Of a stretch of DNA of 64,000 nt, positions 38,957 to 54,288 are shown piece by piece (the first letter of the stretch is position 1; every line of letters starts with the position of its first letter). The position numbers and the translations under genes are program-made. The notes under the pieces were generated by a model. That model worked only from the letters and a program-made list of their open reading frames with translations. It was not told where the DNA came from and ran no database searches. Source of the DNA: Shewanella sediminis HAW-EB3 (GTDB lineage Bacteria > Pseudomonadota > Gammaproteobacteria > Enterobacterales > Shewanellaceae); NCBI RefSeq assembly GCF_000018025.1, contig NC_009831.1, forward strand, positions 5,208,001 through 5,272,000, written 5' to 3'.

Positions 38957-39072
38957 TCGTTGCTCTCCTTCGGCTGGATATGCTGACCAAGCCTTACACT
39001 ATAATGTCGATAGGATGAAGATGTTCCATGACACCTCATTCACCATCCTAAAATTTGTTCTTGAACTAAAGC

Positions 39073-39864
39073 TTAATCAGGCTGGATCTGTGTCCCTACC
39101 GCTTCGCCATTTGATAACGCAATCAATTGTTCGGCATGACGCCATGAAGCAACCTGTACCGGCTGTCCCATCGATTCAGCCACTTCCAATGCCGCCTCCA
39201 CTTTAACCTTCATCCCTTTCTCGATAACACCGATATTTGTCAACTCTTCGACTTGAGAACGGTTTAAGCTCTTGATTAGCTGTCCTTTACCATCTAAAAC
39301 ACCTGAAACATCAGAGAGTAAAACCAATTTTCCATCGACAAGTTTGGCTAACACTGTTGCCGCTTGATCGGCGTTAACATTTAATAACTGACCCGCTGCA
39401 TCGATGGCAATAGAACTGACTATCGGCATCCATCCTTGAGATAAAATGAACTCCAGGTATGTTGCACTTTTCGGGCTGACCTCACCGACAAAGCCTAAAC
39501 GCGGATCTTTAACTTTAGCTGAAACCATATCGCCATCACCTAAGCTCATGCCAACACAGGTCACACCCGCTTTTATCGCAGCCCCTTGGAGAATTTTATT
39601 AGAGGTTCCGGCTAATGCTCCGACAATAACAGGTACCTGCTCTTGTGGCGTCACTCTCAACCCATCCAGTTTCTCTGTCGTCATACCATTTGCGGTTAAC
39701 TGCTCTTCGACTAAACAACCTCCGCCATGAACCATAATCAGCTGCTGGCCGCTGGCGATCATCTTAGCCGCCGTTTCCATCAATCTGGCCATGCCCATTT
39801 CACATTGCATCAGGGCACCACCAACCTTTAGTACTAACGTGCTTTTATTTACTGACATAGTCAT
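39073..39864 (-). CDS. argB: Acetylglutamate kinase
   Basis: 263 residues. LVLKVGGALM, MVHGGGCLVEEQL and LNVNADQAATVLAKL mark the amino-acid kinase fold. It phosphorylates N-acetylglutamate. ATG 39864 and a second ATG two codons later are both possible starts. Follows argC by 22 bp. Confidence 0.96.
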   Translation of the reverse strand: MTMSVNKSTLVLKVGGALMQCEMGMARLMETAAKMIASGQQLIMVHGGGCLVEEQLTANGMTTEKLDGLRVTPQEQVPVIVGALAGTSNKILQGAAIKAGVTCVGMSLGDGDMVSAKVKDPRLGFVGEVSPKSATYLEFILSQGWMPIVSSIAIDAAGQLLNVNADQAATVLAKLVDGKLVLLSDVSGVLDGKGQLIKSLNRSQVEELTNIGVIEKGMKVKVEAALEVAESMGQPVQVASWRHAEQLIALSNGEAVGTQIQPD

Positions 39865-39886
39865 TACTCTCTCGCGAAACTGAAAA

Positions 39887-40867
39887 TTAATAATTAAAGT
39901 GAATCCTTATGCATTGATGAGCTTGGCTTGCGGCTCCCTTCATCAAGTTATCAATCGCACTCGCGACAACGAGATAGTGAGTCTCTGGATCGAACTTCCA
40001 CCCCAGGTGGCAGTTTGGAGTGTTAACGACGTCATCGACCTTAGGGAATTGGTTTTGCTTGACCGTAATGAGTGGAGCATCATCATAAACAGCATATGCT
40101 GCTGCGACATCGGCTTCGGTGCTTTCTGGTTTTAACTGCACCGTGATCGTCGCCAAAATTCCACGCTTAAAGTTGCCAAGATGAGGAGTAAATATGACCT
40201 CTTGTCCCAGCTGAGTGGCAATCTCAGGTTGATGCCTATGACCCAGCACACCATAGGGAGTCAAGCTGACTTCACAAAAACTGGTATGTAGCTGCGCTTT
40301 TCTGCCGGCACCAGTCACACCACTGACGGCATTAATAACCGGAAATGCATCGGTTAAAAACATGCCAATAGGTTTCAGTGCCGTTAGAGATGCTGTTGGA
40401 TAACAGCCGGGAACAGCAATCATCTTACTACTAGCGATTTGCTCACTATTCCACTCGGCTAATCCATAGACAGCATCTGAGAGAACATCTTGATATTCAT
40501 GATTAAAGCCATACCATTTAGGATATTGTTCTACATCTGAAAAACGATATGCGCCACTAAGATCAAATACGGTTAAGCCCTTTTGATAGAACCATGCAGC
40601 CAGATGCAAGCTCACGGCATGGTCGGTTGCAAGAACCACCGCATCGGCCTGCTCAACAATGAGCATTTTTGCGTCATCACAGAGAGGAGAAAGAGAGAGT
40701 GAAATATGACTGTAGCTTGGGTATAAGTCTGACAAAGGCTTACCTTTATCTAAACTATTTTCCGAAACATACAAGCCTTGAATCATCAAGTTTTCATCGG
40801 CATTAATGAGAGAGGTAATTTGTGCGCCCGTGTATCCACTGGCGCCAATGATAGCAATGCTTTTCAT
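39887..40867 (-). CDS. argC: N-acetyl-gamma-glutamyl-phosphate reductase
   Basis: 326 residues. Rossmann [14 protein letters not shown], active-site Cys in [15 protein letters not shown], and [11 protein letters not shown]. It reduces acetylglutamyl phosphate with NADPH. First gene of argCBFGH, divergent from argE over a 265-bp region holding putative ARG boxes. Confidence 0.97.
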   Translation of the reverse strand: MKSIAIIGASGYTGAQITSLINADENLMIQGLYVSENSLDKGKPLSDLYPSYSHISLSLSPLCDDAKMLIVEQADAVVLATDHAVSLHLAAWFYQKGLTVFDLSGAYRFSDVEQYPKWYGFNHEYQDVLSDAVYGLAEWNSEQIASSKMIAVPGCYPTASLTALKPIGMFLTDAFPVINAVSGVTGAGRKAQLHTSFCEVSLTPYGVLGHRHQPEIATQLGQEVIFTPHLGNFKRGILATITVQLKPESTEADVAAAYAVYDDAPLITVKQNQFPKVDDVVNTPNCHLGWKFDPETHYLVVASAIDNLMKGAASQAHQCIRIHFNY

Positions 40868-41092
40868 AATCTATGACTTCTTAATTTGGGTGCTATATTT
40901 TAAAGAAAAAAGAGGGGGCACAACTTAAGCCCTGGTAGAAATACCAATTTGACAAGTTTATCGTCGCAGGAAGTCTGTACACATAACCTTTATGTTAATT
41001 TTCTGATATGAAATCATCATTTTTACTCTCAATAATAATCGCTGTAGTGTGGTACTTGTCTTAGCTGTTTGATAGACTATCACAACAAACTA

Positions 41093-41122
41093 ATTATGCA
41101 ATATATTTGAATATATATTTTA
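41093..41122. promoter_or_regulatory. Putative ArgR boxes between argC and argE
   Basis: TTGAATATATATTTTA (41107-41122) and the preceding TATGCAATATATTTGA resemble the ARG box TGAAT-N4-ATTCA and are staggered about one box apart. They lie just before argE. Half-site matches are imperfect. ArgR with arginine would repress both arms. Confidence 0.45.
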
Positions 41123-41132
41123 CGGATAATTT

Positions 41133-42284
41133 ATGACTACACTCCCGGATCTTAAAAGCAACTTTAGCCAACTTATTGCTACCCCTTCAATAAGCGCCCT
41201 CGAAGCCGAACAAGATATGAGCAACCAAGGTGTTATAGACTTATTGCATAACTGGTTTGATGATTTAGGCTTCCAATGCACAGTGCAGCCGGTGCCAAAC
41301 ACAAGGAAGAAACATAACTTAGTTGCTAGTTTGGGCACTGGAAAAGGGGGCTTACTGCTTGCAGGACACACGGATACTGTGCCATTTGATGAGGGACGTT
41401 GGAGCCAAGATCCATTTAAATTAACGGAAAAAGATAATCGTTGGTATGGTCTTGGCACCTGCGACATGAAGGGATTCTTTGCTCTGGTATTGGAAGCCGT
41501 TAAAGATATGCCACTGGCACAATTTAAACGCCCATTACATATACTCGCCAGTGCCGATGAAGAAACAACCATGAATGGCGCCAAGTCGTTTGCAGCAGCC
41601 AAATCGATTGCCCCTGACTATGCAATAATCGGTGAACCCACCAGTTTGAAACCTGTGTATATGCATAAGGGGCACTTAACTCAAGGTATCAGAGTTACAG
41701 GTAGAAGCGGACACTCCTCCGATCCGGCTAAAGGACTTAATGCCATAGAGATCATGCATCAAGTGATGGGGCAACTACTTAAGTTAAAACAACACTTAGC
41801 CGATAACTACCGAGAGGAGGCTTTTAGTGTTCCCTACCCTACGATGAATTTCGGTCATATTCATGGTGGCGATGCAGCTAATCGTATCTGTGGATGCTGC
41901 GATCTCCATATCGACATCCGCCCACTGCCTGGTCTGGCACTGGAAGAGTTAGAACAAATGGTGACCCATTACCTCACACCAATTAATGACAAGTATCCCG
42001 GCAGCATTAATGTTGCCCCTCTTTACCCAGGCTCCGAATCATTCGCTGGTGATGCCAATGGTAGCTGGACCCGTCTGGTAGCAGAGTTGTCGGCAAACGC
42101 ACCAGAAGTCGTCAATTATGCCACCGAAGCCCCCTATATCTCTAAACTTGGTTGTCAAACACTCGTATTAGGGCCCGGCAGTATAGAGCAAGCTCATCAA
42201 CCCGACGAGTATCTCGACATTGCCTATATAGATCAAACAACAGCCCTACTAAAACAGCTTATCTATCATGCATGTATCAAGTAA
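41133..42284 (+). CDS. argE: Acetylornithine deacetylase
   Basis: 383 residues. M20 metallopeptidase signatures: LLLAGHTDTVPFDEGRW with metal His and Asp, GTCDMKGFFAL and SADEETTMNGA. It hydrolyses N-acetylornithine to ornithine and acetate. It is divergent from argCBFGH. Confidence 0.97.
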   Translation: MTTLPDLKSNFSQLIATPSISALEAEQDMSNQGVIDLLHNWFDDLGFQCTVQPVPNTRKKHNLVASLGTGKGGLLLAGHTDTVPFDEGRWSQDPFKLTEKDNRWYGLGTCDMKGFFALVLEAVKDMPLAQFKRPLHILASADEETTMNGAKSFAAAKSIAPDYAIIGEPTSLKPVYMHKGHLTQGIRVTGRSGHSSDPAKGLNAIEIMHQVMGQLLKLKQHLADNYREEAFSVPYPTMNFGHIHGGDAANRICGCCDLHIDIRPLPGLALEELEQMVTHYLTPINDKYPGSINVAPLYPGSESFAGDANGSWTRLVAELSANAPEVVNYATEAPYISKLGCQTLVLGPGSIEQAHQPDEYLDIAYIDQTTALLKQLIYHACIK

Positions 42285-42463
42285 CACTTAGGCATTTCAT
42301 ACTCAGGTAAATAAACTATTCTTAGGCACTTAGCCCGGGCAGTAGATGACAGCCGAGTGATGTAGAGCACATAAGTTTACATTATCTGTAATAGTTGTAT
42401 TGACCTTAGGCGCTGACGCTGGGTATTGTGGTTGATTAGCATGAATTCAGGTATGGAGCACGT

Positions 42464-45100
42464 ATGGCAGATATGTATGCGTCTTTAAGGTCAAATGTGG
42501 GTACCTTAGGGCAAATTCTTGGTGAGACAATACGCACCAATTTAGACGATGCTTTTCTTGAAAAGATCGAGCAGATCCGTCAACTGGCAAAGAGTTCTCG
42601 GCAAGGAGATGAAGCAGCAAGAGATGAGATGCTCAAACTGCTCACTGCACTGCCAGATAATGAACTGGTTCCCTTCGCAAAAGCCTTTAACCAATTTCTC
42701 AACTTGGCTAATATCGCCGAACAGTTTCACACCATCAGTCGCAACTGTGACGAACTGGTCTGTGTCCCAGACCCGGTTGAACAGCTGTTAGGGCGAGTAC
42801 TGAGTAGCAACATAGATCAAGAGAAGATGCTCGATTGTCTGGAAAATTTAGATATCGACTTGGTACTGACAGCGCATCCGACAGAGATTTCTCGCCGAAC
42901 ACTCATTCAAAAATATGCATCGGTGATCGATATTTTGGCTGCATTGGAAAATCCGCAGCTCACCGAAAGAGAGAAGAAACAACAGCACCTGCGCTTGCGT
43001 CAATTGATTGCCCAGATTTGGCATACCAATGAGATCAGAAATGAAAGGCCAACCCCTGTCGACGAAGCGCGTTGGGGCCTGAGCACGATCGAAGTCTCTC
43101 TCTGGCAGGCTATTCCCGATTTTCTCAGACAACTCAACGAACAGGTTGAGGAACGCACAGGCAAACAACTGCCTACGGATATAGCGCCGGTACGCTTCTC
43201 GAGCTGGATGGGGGGAGACCGTGATGGCAACCCTTTCGTAACCGCAAAAGTCACTCAAGAGGTACTCGATCGTAACCGTCACACGGCGGCCCGTCTCTAC
43301 CTGAAAGATATTGTCGTGCTTGTTAATGACCTCTCGGTGGAAGAAGCCAATGCAGAATTATTGGAATATACTAATAATAGCCTTGAGCCCTATAGAGATG
43401 TACTTAAAGACCTTAGACAAAAATTACGTAACACCGTTGACTACCTTAATGCGCGCCTCGAAGGTCACAGCCCTGAAATAGACCTAAGCTCAATAATTTG
43501 GCACGAAAGCGATCTAAAAGAGCCACTATTAATGCTATATAGAAGTCTAACAGACTCAGGTATGAGCCTGATCGCCCATGGACTCTTGTTAGATATTTTA
43601 CGTCGCATCGCCTGTTTTGGCATTCACATGCTAAGGCTGGATATCAGGCAGGATGCCGAACGCCATAGCGATGTCATTGCTGAGTTAACCCGTTACTTAG
43701 GCATGGGCGATTACAACCATTGGGATGAGAGTGAAAAACAAGCATTTCTCCTGAGAGAGCTAACAGGCAAGCGACCGCTGATCCCATCTAACTGGCAACC
43801 CAGTGATGATGTTGCAGAAGTCGTGAGTACCTGTCGCCTTATAGCGACTCAACCAGCTCGAGCCCTTGGGTCCTATGTTATCTCCATGGCCAGCAAGCCG
43901 TCGGACGTTTTAACCGTTTTATTGTTATTAAAAGAAACGGGCTGTCCACACCCTATGCGGGTCGTTCCTTTATTTGAGACTCTCGATGATCTCAATAATG
44001 CCTCGAGTTGTATGACTGCACTATTTGCTATTGATTGGTATCGTGGTTACACCAAAGGCCATCAAGAAGTCATGATAGGTTACTCAGATTCGGCAAAAGA
44101 TGCCGGTGTGATGGCCGCAGCCTGGGCTCAATATCATGCTCAAGAAGAGCTGGTAGAGGTAAGCAGACAAGCAGAAGTTAAGTTAACCTTATTTCATGGC
44201 CGAGGCGGCACTATTGGACGTGGCGGCGGACCTGCGCATGAGGCGATCCTTTCACAACCACCAGGCTCTGTCGATGGTCGCATTCGAGTTACAGAACAAG
44301 GCGAGATGATCCGCTTTAAGTTTGGCCTGCCTAAACTCGCAGTTCAAAGCCTAGCCCTGTATACCTCTGCGGTAATGGAGGCAACCCTCCTGCCGCCTCC
44401 GGAACCTAAGCCCGAATGGCGCGCCTGTATGCAAAAGCTAGCCGAAGAGTCGGTCGATGCCTATCGCTCCATTGTGAGAGACGAGCCTGATTTTGTCGCC
44501 TATTTCCGCGCAGCAACCCCAGAGGTTGAACTGGGTAAATTACCTTTAGGTAGCAGACCGGCAAAACGTAGAGTCGATGGAGGAATCGAAAGTCTACGTG
44601 CAATACCTTGGATATTTGCATGGTCACAGAACCGCTTGATGTTACCCGCATGGCTTGGAGCCGGTGAAGCCCTGCAAGCGGCAAGCGATCGTGGAGAGAT
44701 GGCATTACTACAGGAGATGGAACAAGATTGGCCATTCTTCAAGACTCGTATATCTATGTTAGAGATGGTCTACGCTAAGGCTGAACCAAACCTCGCAAAA
44801 TATTATGAAACGTGCTTAGTACCAGAAAACCTCCACCATTTGGGTGAAGCACTTCGCACTCGTCTGGCGACGGGTATCAAAGCCGTCTTAGAATTAACCC
44901 AGTCTAATGCTCTTATGGAGCACACCCCCTGGAATAGAGAGTCTGTGACGCTTCGCAACCCCTACATCGACCCCCTTAACTTTGTGCAAGCAGAACTGTT
45001 AGCGCGTACTCGTAAAGAAGAGGAAGCGTCGACCAATGTAGAACTGGCGTTGATGATAACCATTGCTGGAGTTGCAGCAGGCATGAGAAATACCGGCTAA
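42464..45100 (+). CDS. ppc: Phosphoenolpyruvate carboxylase
   Basis: 878 residues. Catalytic [13 protein letters not shown] near 136, [27 protein letters not shown] and [16 protein letters not shown], plus the C-terminal MRNTG. It adds bicarbonate to phosphoenolpyruvate to refill oxaloacetate. The stop codon overlaps the next start (TAATG). Confidence 0.98.
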   Translation: MADMYASLRSNVGTLGQILGETIRTNLDDAFLEKIEQIRQLAKSSRQGDEAARDEMLKLLTALPDNELVPFAKAFNQFLNLANIAEQFHTISRNCDELVCVPDPVEQLLGRVLSSNIDQEKMLDCLENLDIDLVLTAHPTEISRRTLIQKYASVIDILAALENPQLTEREKKQQHLRLRQLIAQIWHTNEIRNERPTPVDEARWGLSTIEVSLWQAIPDFLRQLNEQVEERTGKQLPTDIAPVRFSSWMGGDRDGNPFVTAKVTQEVLDRNRHTAARLYLKDIVVLVNDLSVEEANAELLEYTNNSLEPYRDVLKDLRQKLRNTVDYLNARLEGHSPEIDLSSIIWHESDLKEPLLMLYRSLTDSGMSLIAHGLLLDILRRIACFGIHMLRLDIRQDAERHSDVIAELTRYLGMGDYNHWDESEKQAFLLRELTGKRPLIPSNWQPSDDVAEVVSTCRLIATQPARALGSYVISMASKPSDVLTVLLLLKETGCPHPMRVVPLFETLDDLNNASSCMTALFAIDWYRGYTKGHQEVMIGYSDSAKDAGVMAAAWAQYHAQEELVEVSRQAEVKLTLFHGRGGTIGRGGGPAHEAILSQPPGSVDGRIRVTEQGEMIRFKFGLPKLAVQSLALYTSAVMEATLLPPPEPKPEWRACMQKLAEESVDAYRSIVRDEPDFVAYFRAATPEVELGKLPLGSRPAKRRVDGGIESLRAIPWIFAWSQNRLMLPAWLGAGEALQAASDRGEMALLQEMEQDWPFFKTRISMLEMVYAKAEPNLAKYYETCLVPENLHHLGEALRTRLATGIKAVLELTQSNALMEHTPWNRESVTLRNPYIDPLNFVQAELLARTRKEEEASTNVELALMITIAGVAAGMRNTG

Positions 45101-45639
45101 TGAAGATATTTAGATCCCTTATCCCGCTCTTCATGCTGTTGCTGACTGGATGTGTGAGTCAGTACAGCATCACCGAGAGTGAATTAGAAGGCTATCTATC
45201 TGATGAGATACATTTCGAGGTCAAAGAGGGGAATCAATTCTTTGGCATTGAGATGCGCATCAATAATATAGATGTAAAACTTGGGCATAAGCCAGGCATC
45301 ATGTCAGTTACCGCAGACAGCGTGGTCAAGGTAAGAAACCCATTATTGCCTATTAACGCAGATATGAAGACGACCTTCGAAGCTGAGCCTTGGTACGATG
45401 CCCAAAGCCATAGTGTTTATTTGAGGCAACTCAGGCTTATCGGCATTGAATCTAATCCAAAAGATATTGAGAAAGCGGTCAAACAGGTTGCTCCTCAGAT
45501 GATGGGCTTTCTTACTCATTTCTTGGAAACTCAGCCAGTATATGTACTGGATACTTCAGACTCAAACCAGGCTTTAATTGCCGAGATGACTAAGAGAATC
45601 AAGGTTATGCCAGGCAAACTTAAGCTGATCTTTGATTAA
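45100..45639 (+). CDS. DUF1439 family lipoprotein
   Basis: 179 residues. Lipobox LLLTGCVSQ puts the lipidated Cys near 18. The remainder is the beta-rich DUF1439 fold (YCEB-like) with ITESELEGYLSDEIHFEV. The role is unknown; envelope location is expected. It is translationally coupled to ppc by a 1-bp overlap, a pairing I associate with Shewanella. Confidence 0.85.
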   Translation: MKIFRSLIPLFMLLLTGCVSQYSITESELEGYLSDEIHFEVKEGNQFFGIEMRINNIDVKLGHKPGIMSVTADSVVKVRNPLLPINADMKTTFEAEPWYDAQSHSVYLRQLRLIGIESNPKDIEKAVKQVAPQMMGFLTHFLETQPVYVLDTSDSNQALIAEMTKRIKVMPGKLKLIFD

Positions 45640-45715
45640 TAATTGATAAGTAATTAATAGGTTAATATGCCATTAATGACCAAGACTCGTTAATGGCATT
45701 TTCAAACTGCTTGGG

Positions 45716-46990
45716 TTACTTGCAGAAACGAGAGAAAGAGGAGTAATCAACAATCACAGCCTCACCCAACAACTCCCTTCGAAGCATGTCATAAGCAACT
45801 GCAGTACTTAATGCTCTCACCAAGGCACGTGATCGTCCAGGCAACTTAACCATCTGACTGTAAATACCCGACTTTGTTGCGAGTGCGATGGCAACGGTAC
45901 CAACAGGCTTCTCATCTGTTCCACCTTCAGGACCTGCAATGCCGCTTGTGGCGAGAGCGTAATCACTCCCGAGAATACCACGGGCACCTTTTGCCATCTC
46001 TTCAACTGTAGCTATCGATACAGCGCCATAATCATCCAGAGTCTGAGAGTTAACACCAAGCACCTTGACCTTAGCTTCATTGCTATAAGTGACTAAGCCT
46101 TGGTGAAGGTAAGATGAACTTCCCGCAAACGCGACTAAACCACTCGTTATCATACCGCCGGTGCAAGACTCGGCGACGCTCAAACTTAGGCCTGAATTAA
46201 TGAGTCGCTCATGGATCTCTTGATCTAACGTAGTGATGTTTTCGGCAACGATCCCATTTCCGAGTACCTTTTTAACTTGAGCTTCAATATCAGGTAACGA
46301 ATCTATGGCTGACTGACCCCGTGCAAACAGCTTTATCTCAATATAGGGCATATAAGAACGATAGCCTAGAGTGACGCCTTCTGGGAGTTGAATTACATCC
46401 AACTCATCGGCCAATGACGACTCACCTCTGCCAAGGGTAAGTAGCTTCTTAACTGAAACAGACTCAGACAGCGCAAACTGTTTCTCTACGAAAGGAATAA
46501 ACTGCTCCTTTACCATTCGTTTGAATTCAAAAGGAACACCAGGTGTAAAAAACAGCCATGCACGATTAAGTTTGACGGCAAAGCCGCATGCGGTACCGAC
46601 TGGATTATCAATCATTACAGCCCCCTCGGGTAGTAACGCTTGCTTAAGATTGCTTGCAGCCATAACACGGTTATTTCTGGTAAACCAAGCTTCCAGCTTA
46701 GTACGCCACTCTTTGCTCTCAACGAGTGGAACTCCCATAGCCAATGCCATTGCCTCTGTAGAGAGATCATCGCTCGTAGGACCTAAGCCCCCATTGACCA
46801 TAATGATATCGGCCTCAGTGCTACGCTCTTTGAAGACTGCGACAAGATCTTCCAGACGATCTCCAACCGTAATTCGTCGTTGACACTCAATGCCCTTCCC
46901 CATCAAGGTATTGGCAAACCAGGCTGCATTAGTATCAACAATCTGACCCGCTAACACCTCTTCACCAGTACAAATCATCTCGAGCTTCAT
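45716..46990 (-). CDS. pncC: CinA-like protein with nicotinamide-nucleotide amidase domain
   Basis: 424 residues. The N-terminal MoCF/CinA domain ([35 protein letters not shown]) is followed by the C-terminal PncC amidase domain ([37 protein letters not shown]). PncC deamidates NMN in NAD salvage; the N-terminal domain is linked to ADP-ribose pyrophosphatase activity in some relatives. Often annotated cinA. Confidence 0.92.
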   Translation of the reverse strand: MKLEMICTGEEVLAGQIVDTNAAWFANTLMGKGIECQRRITVGDRLEDLVAVFKERSTEADIIMVNGGLGPTSDDLSTEAMALAMGVPLVESKEWRTKLEAWFTRNNRVMAASNLKQALLPEGAVMIDNPVGTACGFAVKLNRAWLFFTPGVPFEFKRMVKEQFIPFVEKQFALSESVSVKKLLTLGRGESSLADELDVIQLPEGVTLGYRSYMPYIEIKLFARGQSAIDSLPDIEAQVKKVLGNGIVAENITTLDQEIHERLINSGLSLSVAESCTGGMITSGLVAFAGSSSYLHQGLVTYSNEAKVKVLGVNSQTLDDYGAVSIATVEEMAKGARGILGSDYALATSGIAGPEGGTDEKPVGTVAIALATKSGIYSQMVKLPGRSRALVRALSTAVAYDMLRRELLGEAVIVDYSSFSRFCK

Positions 46991-47475
46991 TGAATATCCT
47001 TAAATCTGCATTTCTTTATTTGCAGCTAAAGTAAGTAACCCATGAATGAATAGCAACACTTACACATTATTTAATTGATTCTAAATATGTTCACTTAACA
47101 AGACAGACAAAGCTCAGAAAGGATATGGCGGAAGTATCGATATTGAAAGAGCACTTATCGACTGACATAAGGAGTAGCCACTGTCTCGTCTGCAACAAAG
47201 GCGCCTGTCATGGTCAGCTTCTGATTAGAATAACGCAGGAAGCCTCCGCCAGAGCCTGTATAAAACGTTGCTTGATGAGCACCGGCTCCTCACCCTATGA
47301 GAGAAATGGAATACGCCGAAGGCCTCTTACATGGGGGCGAAAAAGTAGTGCCTTGGATGCGAAGCATTCAGCTGCTTTGTAGCGAGAGGTGACGTAGTCG
47401 CCGAACTGAGGGGCCCACACTGCGTTAGCAGCTGTGGACTGCATGTGAAGTAGATGCTTTCGCGGAGCGTATATA
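46991..47475. other. Region beyond the rRNA operon with no secure gene
   Basis: About 485 bp. A plus-strand frame of 85 codons from 47125 has a close-set ribosome-binding sequence but no recognisable product. The part from 47320 is GC-richer and flanks the 5S RNA. No tRNA cloverleaf was found. Confidence 0.4.
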
Positions 47476-47476
47476 C

Positions 47477-47509
47477 GAAAAAAGCCCTAGCGTTTTCTGC
47501 TAGGGCTTT
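47477..47509 (-). terminator. Terminator of the rRNA operon
   Basis: AAAGCCCTAGC and GCTAGGGCTTT form an 11-bp stem. On the minus strand it runs straight into TTTTTT. It lies 13 bp after the 5S gene. Confidence 0.9.
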
Positions 47510-47521
47510 ATCGTTATTAGG

Positions 47522-47639
47522 CGCCTGGAAATGACCTACTCTCACATGGGGAGACCCCACACTACCATCGGCGCGATTGCGTTTCACTTCTGAGTTCGGG
47601 ATGGGATCAGGTGGGGCCACAATGCTATGGTTTCCAGAC
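47522..47639 (-). rRNA. rrf: 5S ribosomal RNA
   Basis: On the minus strand the ends GTCTGGAAACC and TTTCCAGGC pair to form helix I, and the core CCCGAACTCAGAAGTGAAAC and GCGCCGATGGTAGTGTGGGG match bacterial 5S rRNA. About 118 nt, last gene of the operon. Ends estimated by helix I. Confidence 0.96.
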
Positions 47640-47751
47640 TAATTTGGTAAAATTTAGAAAGCTTTTAAATAATTAAGTCACACTAAAATCAAGTACTGTA
47701 TTCTTTTGAAGTAATCACACTAGCTTCATACAAAACCCATACGGGTTGTAT

Positions 47752-50645
<2,894 letters not shown>

Positions 50646-50983
50646 ATACAACCCAAATGAGTTTCATCTGTGTTGCATTGCAACTAATGGTGTTTACTTT
50701 CGCCAAAAGAATACTCATGAACTCATTACCAATTAAGGTAAATCGTTCGGGCACTTGATTTTAAGTGTTTGAGAACTCAATTATTTATTTTCGCATTAAT
50801 GCTATTAACTAAAGCAGTTGTTATCCCTTACGAGATATCTTCCACAATAGTCCCTTTCACATTAACACTATCAGCTTTCCAAATTTTTAAAGAACAAGCA
50901 TTACCGTCTAGGTATGCCACTCGCTCTAACAAGAACAAGTTATCTGTGTGAACACTCAACAAACATTAAGTTAGTCGTATAGG
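50646..50983 (-). other. 16S-23S spacer without tRNA
   Basis: About 338 bp. No tRNA-Ile, tRNA-Ala or tRNA-Glu sequence is visible. A boxA-like antitermination element (TTCTTTAAAAA on the minus strand, near 50884-50895) is present, as in other spacer regions. Confidence 0.75.
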
Positions 50984-52525
<1,542 letters not shown>

Positions 52526-52721
52526 AAAGTTTTGTTGGTTCCTAAGAACCGGCTCAATGAATTCTGATTTCGTTTAAAAGACTCGGAAGAATCTTACAAA
52601 CGTTTGTACATATTGCTATGAACACTCATCTTACATTGAGTAAAATTTTTGACTACTTCGTGAGAAGTAGTTTCGAATAACTCAACACCTGTGAGTGTCC
52701 ACACAGATTTCTTGTTTCAAT

Positions 52722-52732
52722 TTGTTAAAGAG
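52722..52732 (-). promoter_or_regulatory. rRNA leader boxA antitermination element
   Basis: The minus strand reads CTCTTTAACAA, close to the E. coli rrn boxA (GCTCTTTAACAA). It would be bound by NusB-S10 in the leader transcript. Confidence 0.8.
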
Positions 52733-52793
52733 CGTTAGCATCAATCTTTCAGATGCTGCCGTTAGACGCTAGGTCGTTGGCTTGAGGAGGCGT

Positions 52794-52821
52794 ATTCTAC
52801 ACGCTCCGCGGTTGGCGTCAA
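52794..52821 (-). promoter_or_regulatory. Proximal rRNA promoter
   Basis: Minus-strand TTGACG, 16-bp spacer, TAGAAT, then ACGCCTCC, a GC-rich discriminator typical of stringently controlled rRNA promoters. A/T-rich sequence resembling an UP element lies upstream. Confidence 0.75.
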
Positions 52822-53041
52822 GCGCTTATTTTAAGAAGTTTTTCAAGCGATGTTTTCTTATACACTCTCGTATGTAAGGCACATCAATGAACCACTTAAA
52901 CCGCTTTTCACCTGATTAGAGTTTCTATTGAAAATCTAATCTCTAACACTGCTGCAAGTCCCGTTCTATCTAGCTTAGCGACTATGTCTAATCTCAAAGC
53001 GTTAGTCTAGATGGCCTGCTGTGCCGTGTCAGTGGATGCGC

Positions 53042-53069
53042 ATTATAGGGAGTTTAAGAAAGGGCGCAA
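53042..53069 (-). promoter_or_regulatory. Distal rRNA promoter
   Basis: Minus-strand TTGCGC, 16-bp spacer, perfect TATAAT, then GCGCATCC, very like the E. coli rrnB P1 discriminator. Confidence 0.7.
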
Positions 53070-53177
53070 GGGCTTTTTGAGTGAATATTTCAATAATCGT
53101 ATCGAACGTATGCTGATTAGACGAAGTGGCGATTTATAATACGTTTACGGTACACTTTACTCATTAATAACGTCTTA

Positions 53178-53218
53178 TAGATTGAAGAAAGGGACCAGAG
53201 GTCCCTTTCTTCAATCTA
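53178..53218. terminator. Long perfect hairpin at the end of the ccm/tlpA operon
   Basis: A 19-bp perfect stem with a 3-nt loop (arms beginning TAGATTGAAG and ending CTTCAATCTA), 12 bp past the tlpA stop. No U tract follows on either strand, so it may act through stability or RNase III, or as an insulator before the rRNA promoters. Confidence 0.55.
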
Positions 53219-53230
53219 GATAATCCTGAT

Positions 53231-53809
53231 TTAAGGCTTATCTATAAAACTTTGTATCAGCTCTTCGGCTTTTTTGTCATCCCAATCGACAAAAGTGCGC
53301 ACAAAGGCCAACAGTTCACCTTCTTTGTTCAAGATGAAAGTGGCTGGAATCGTGTCTAGTGGAAAAACACGACCTAACTTTTGCTTTTCATCATAGTAAG
53401 AATTAAACGCTTCCATTCCTAGCTCTTTCAAAAATGGTTCAACCTTATCTTTACCTTCAAGATCGATTGAGATAGGTAAAATTTCAAAGTCTTTGGAATC
53501 GAACTTAGTAGATAAACGTTCAATCGCTGGCAGTTCACGAACGCAAGGTGGGCACCAAGTCGCCCACATATTGACCATGATCACCTTACCCTTATATTGA
53601 CTAAAATCTACCGCATCACCTTTGCTATCTTTAAAGGGAACGACGTCGATAGGATACGTTTTTGGCAATACATTAATAAGGTCAATACTGGACTGACTCG
53701 CAGCTTCTGCTTTTTTTTGCATACCAGGATACGCAAATGCTGTGCTTACAGATAACGAACCTAGTGCCAACAGTGAAACCGTTAGCACACTAGCTAACCG
53801 TTTCTTCAT
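53231..53809 (-). CDS. TlpA-like thiol:disulfide oxidoreductase
   Basis: 192 residues with a signal peptide (ending near STAFA, 26) and a thioredoxin fold carrying WATWCPPCVRELP. Periplasmic, probably a reductant in cytochrome c or copper-centre assembly. It is a second thioredoxin-like gene beside ccmG/dsbE, and overlaps ccmH by 4 bp. Confidence 0.88.
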   Translation of the reverse strand: MKKRLASVLTVSLLALGSLSVSTAFAYPGMQKKAEAASQSSIDLINVLPKTYPIDVVPFKDSKGDAVDFSQYKGKVIMVNMWATWCPPCVRELPAIERLSTKFDSKDFEILPISIDLEGKDKVEPFLKELGMEAFNSYYDEKQKLGRVFPLDTIPATFILNKEGELLAFVRTFVDWDDKKAEELIQSFIDKP

Positions 53810-54288
53810 TTATCATCTCGCTTAAGCAATTTATCTAACTCTTTTTGCTCTTCAGCACTGAGCTCCTGCTCATCGACTTCAGATATACGTTGCTTACGTA
53901 TAAAGAAGAAGCCAATCAACAAGCCAAATAGGAGTAATGCAACCGGACCTAACCATAAAACATAGGTCTTTGCTTCCATTCTTGGCTTATAGAGTACGAA
54001 CTCACCATAACGGCTGGTCATAAACTCGATGACTTCCTCGTCGTCTTTACCTGCATCAACCATCTCATACACTTCAAGACGGAGATCTTGCGCAACGGGT
54101 GAGTTTGAATCAATTAGATTTTGATTCTGACACTGCGGACAGCGAAGCGAGTGAGCTAACTCTAGCGCTCGTTTTTGATTCTCTACAGATTTAAACTCGT
54201 AAGTATCGACCGGAGTTGCAAAGGCCGATGAGATCAGTGTCATAGACAAAAGAATCATGCCGACAAACTTAAATATCAACTTATTCAT
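53806..54288 (-). CDS. ccmH: Cytochrome c maturation protein CcmH
   Basis: 160 residues. Signal peptide, then the redox motif LRCPQCQNQNL near 49-59, three-helix domain EVYEMVDAGKDDEEVIEFM, and a C-terminal transmembrane helix. It reduces apocytochrome thiols for haem attachment. It lacks the TPR half, which is encoded separately as ccmI. Overlaps its neighbours by 4 bp each. Confidence 0.95.
   Translation of the reverse strand: MNKLIFKFVGMILLSMTLISSAFATPVDTYEFKSVENQKRALELAHSLRCPQCQNQNLIDSNSPVAQDLRLEVYEMVDAGKDDEEVIEFMTSRYGEFVLYKPRMEAKTYVLWLGPVALLLFGLLIGFFFIRKQRISEVDEQELSAEEQKELDKLLKRDDK

Larger units (their letters stand above)
52526..53177 (-). other. rRNA operon leader and promoter region
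   Basis: About 650 bp. It holds two rRNA-type promoters (53042-53069 and 52794-52821), A/T-rich upstream sequence and boxA (TTGTTAAAGAG on the plus strand, 52722-52732) for antitermination of the 16S transcript. No gene is seen. Confidence 0.75.

Noticed and set aside
47125..47382. 85-codon frame after cinA
   Set aside because: It has a possible start signal but no recognised domain and runs into the GC-rich flank of the rRNA operon; not supported enough to annotate.
47327..47620. 97-codon minus-strand frame across the 5S rRNA
   Set aside because: It lies on the 5S gene and its terminator. Such frames recur wherever rRNA is conserved and are not real proteins.
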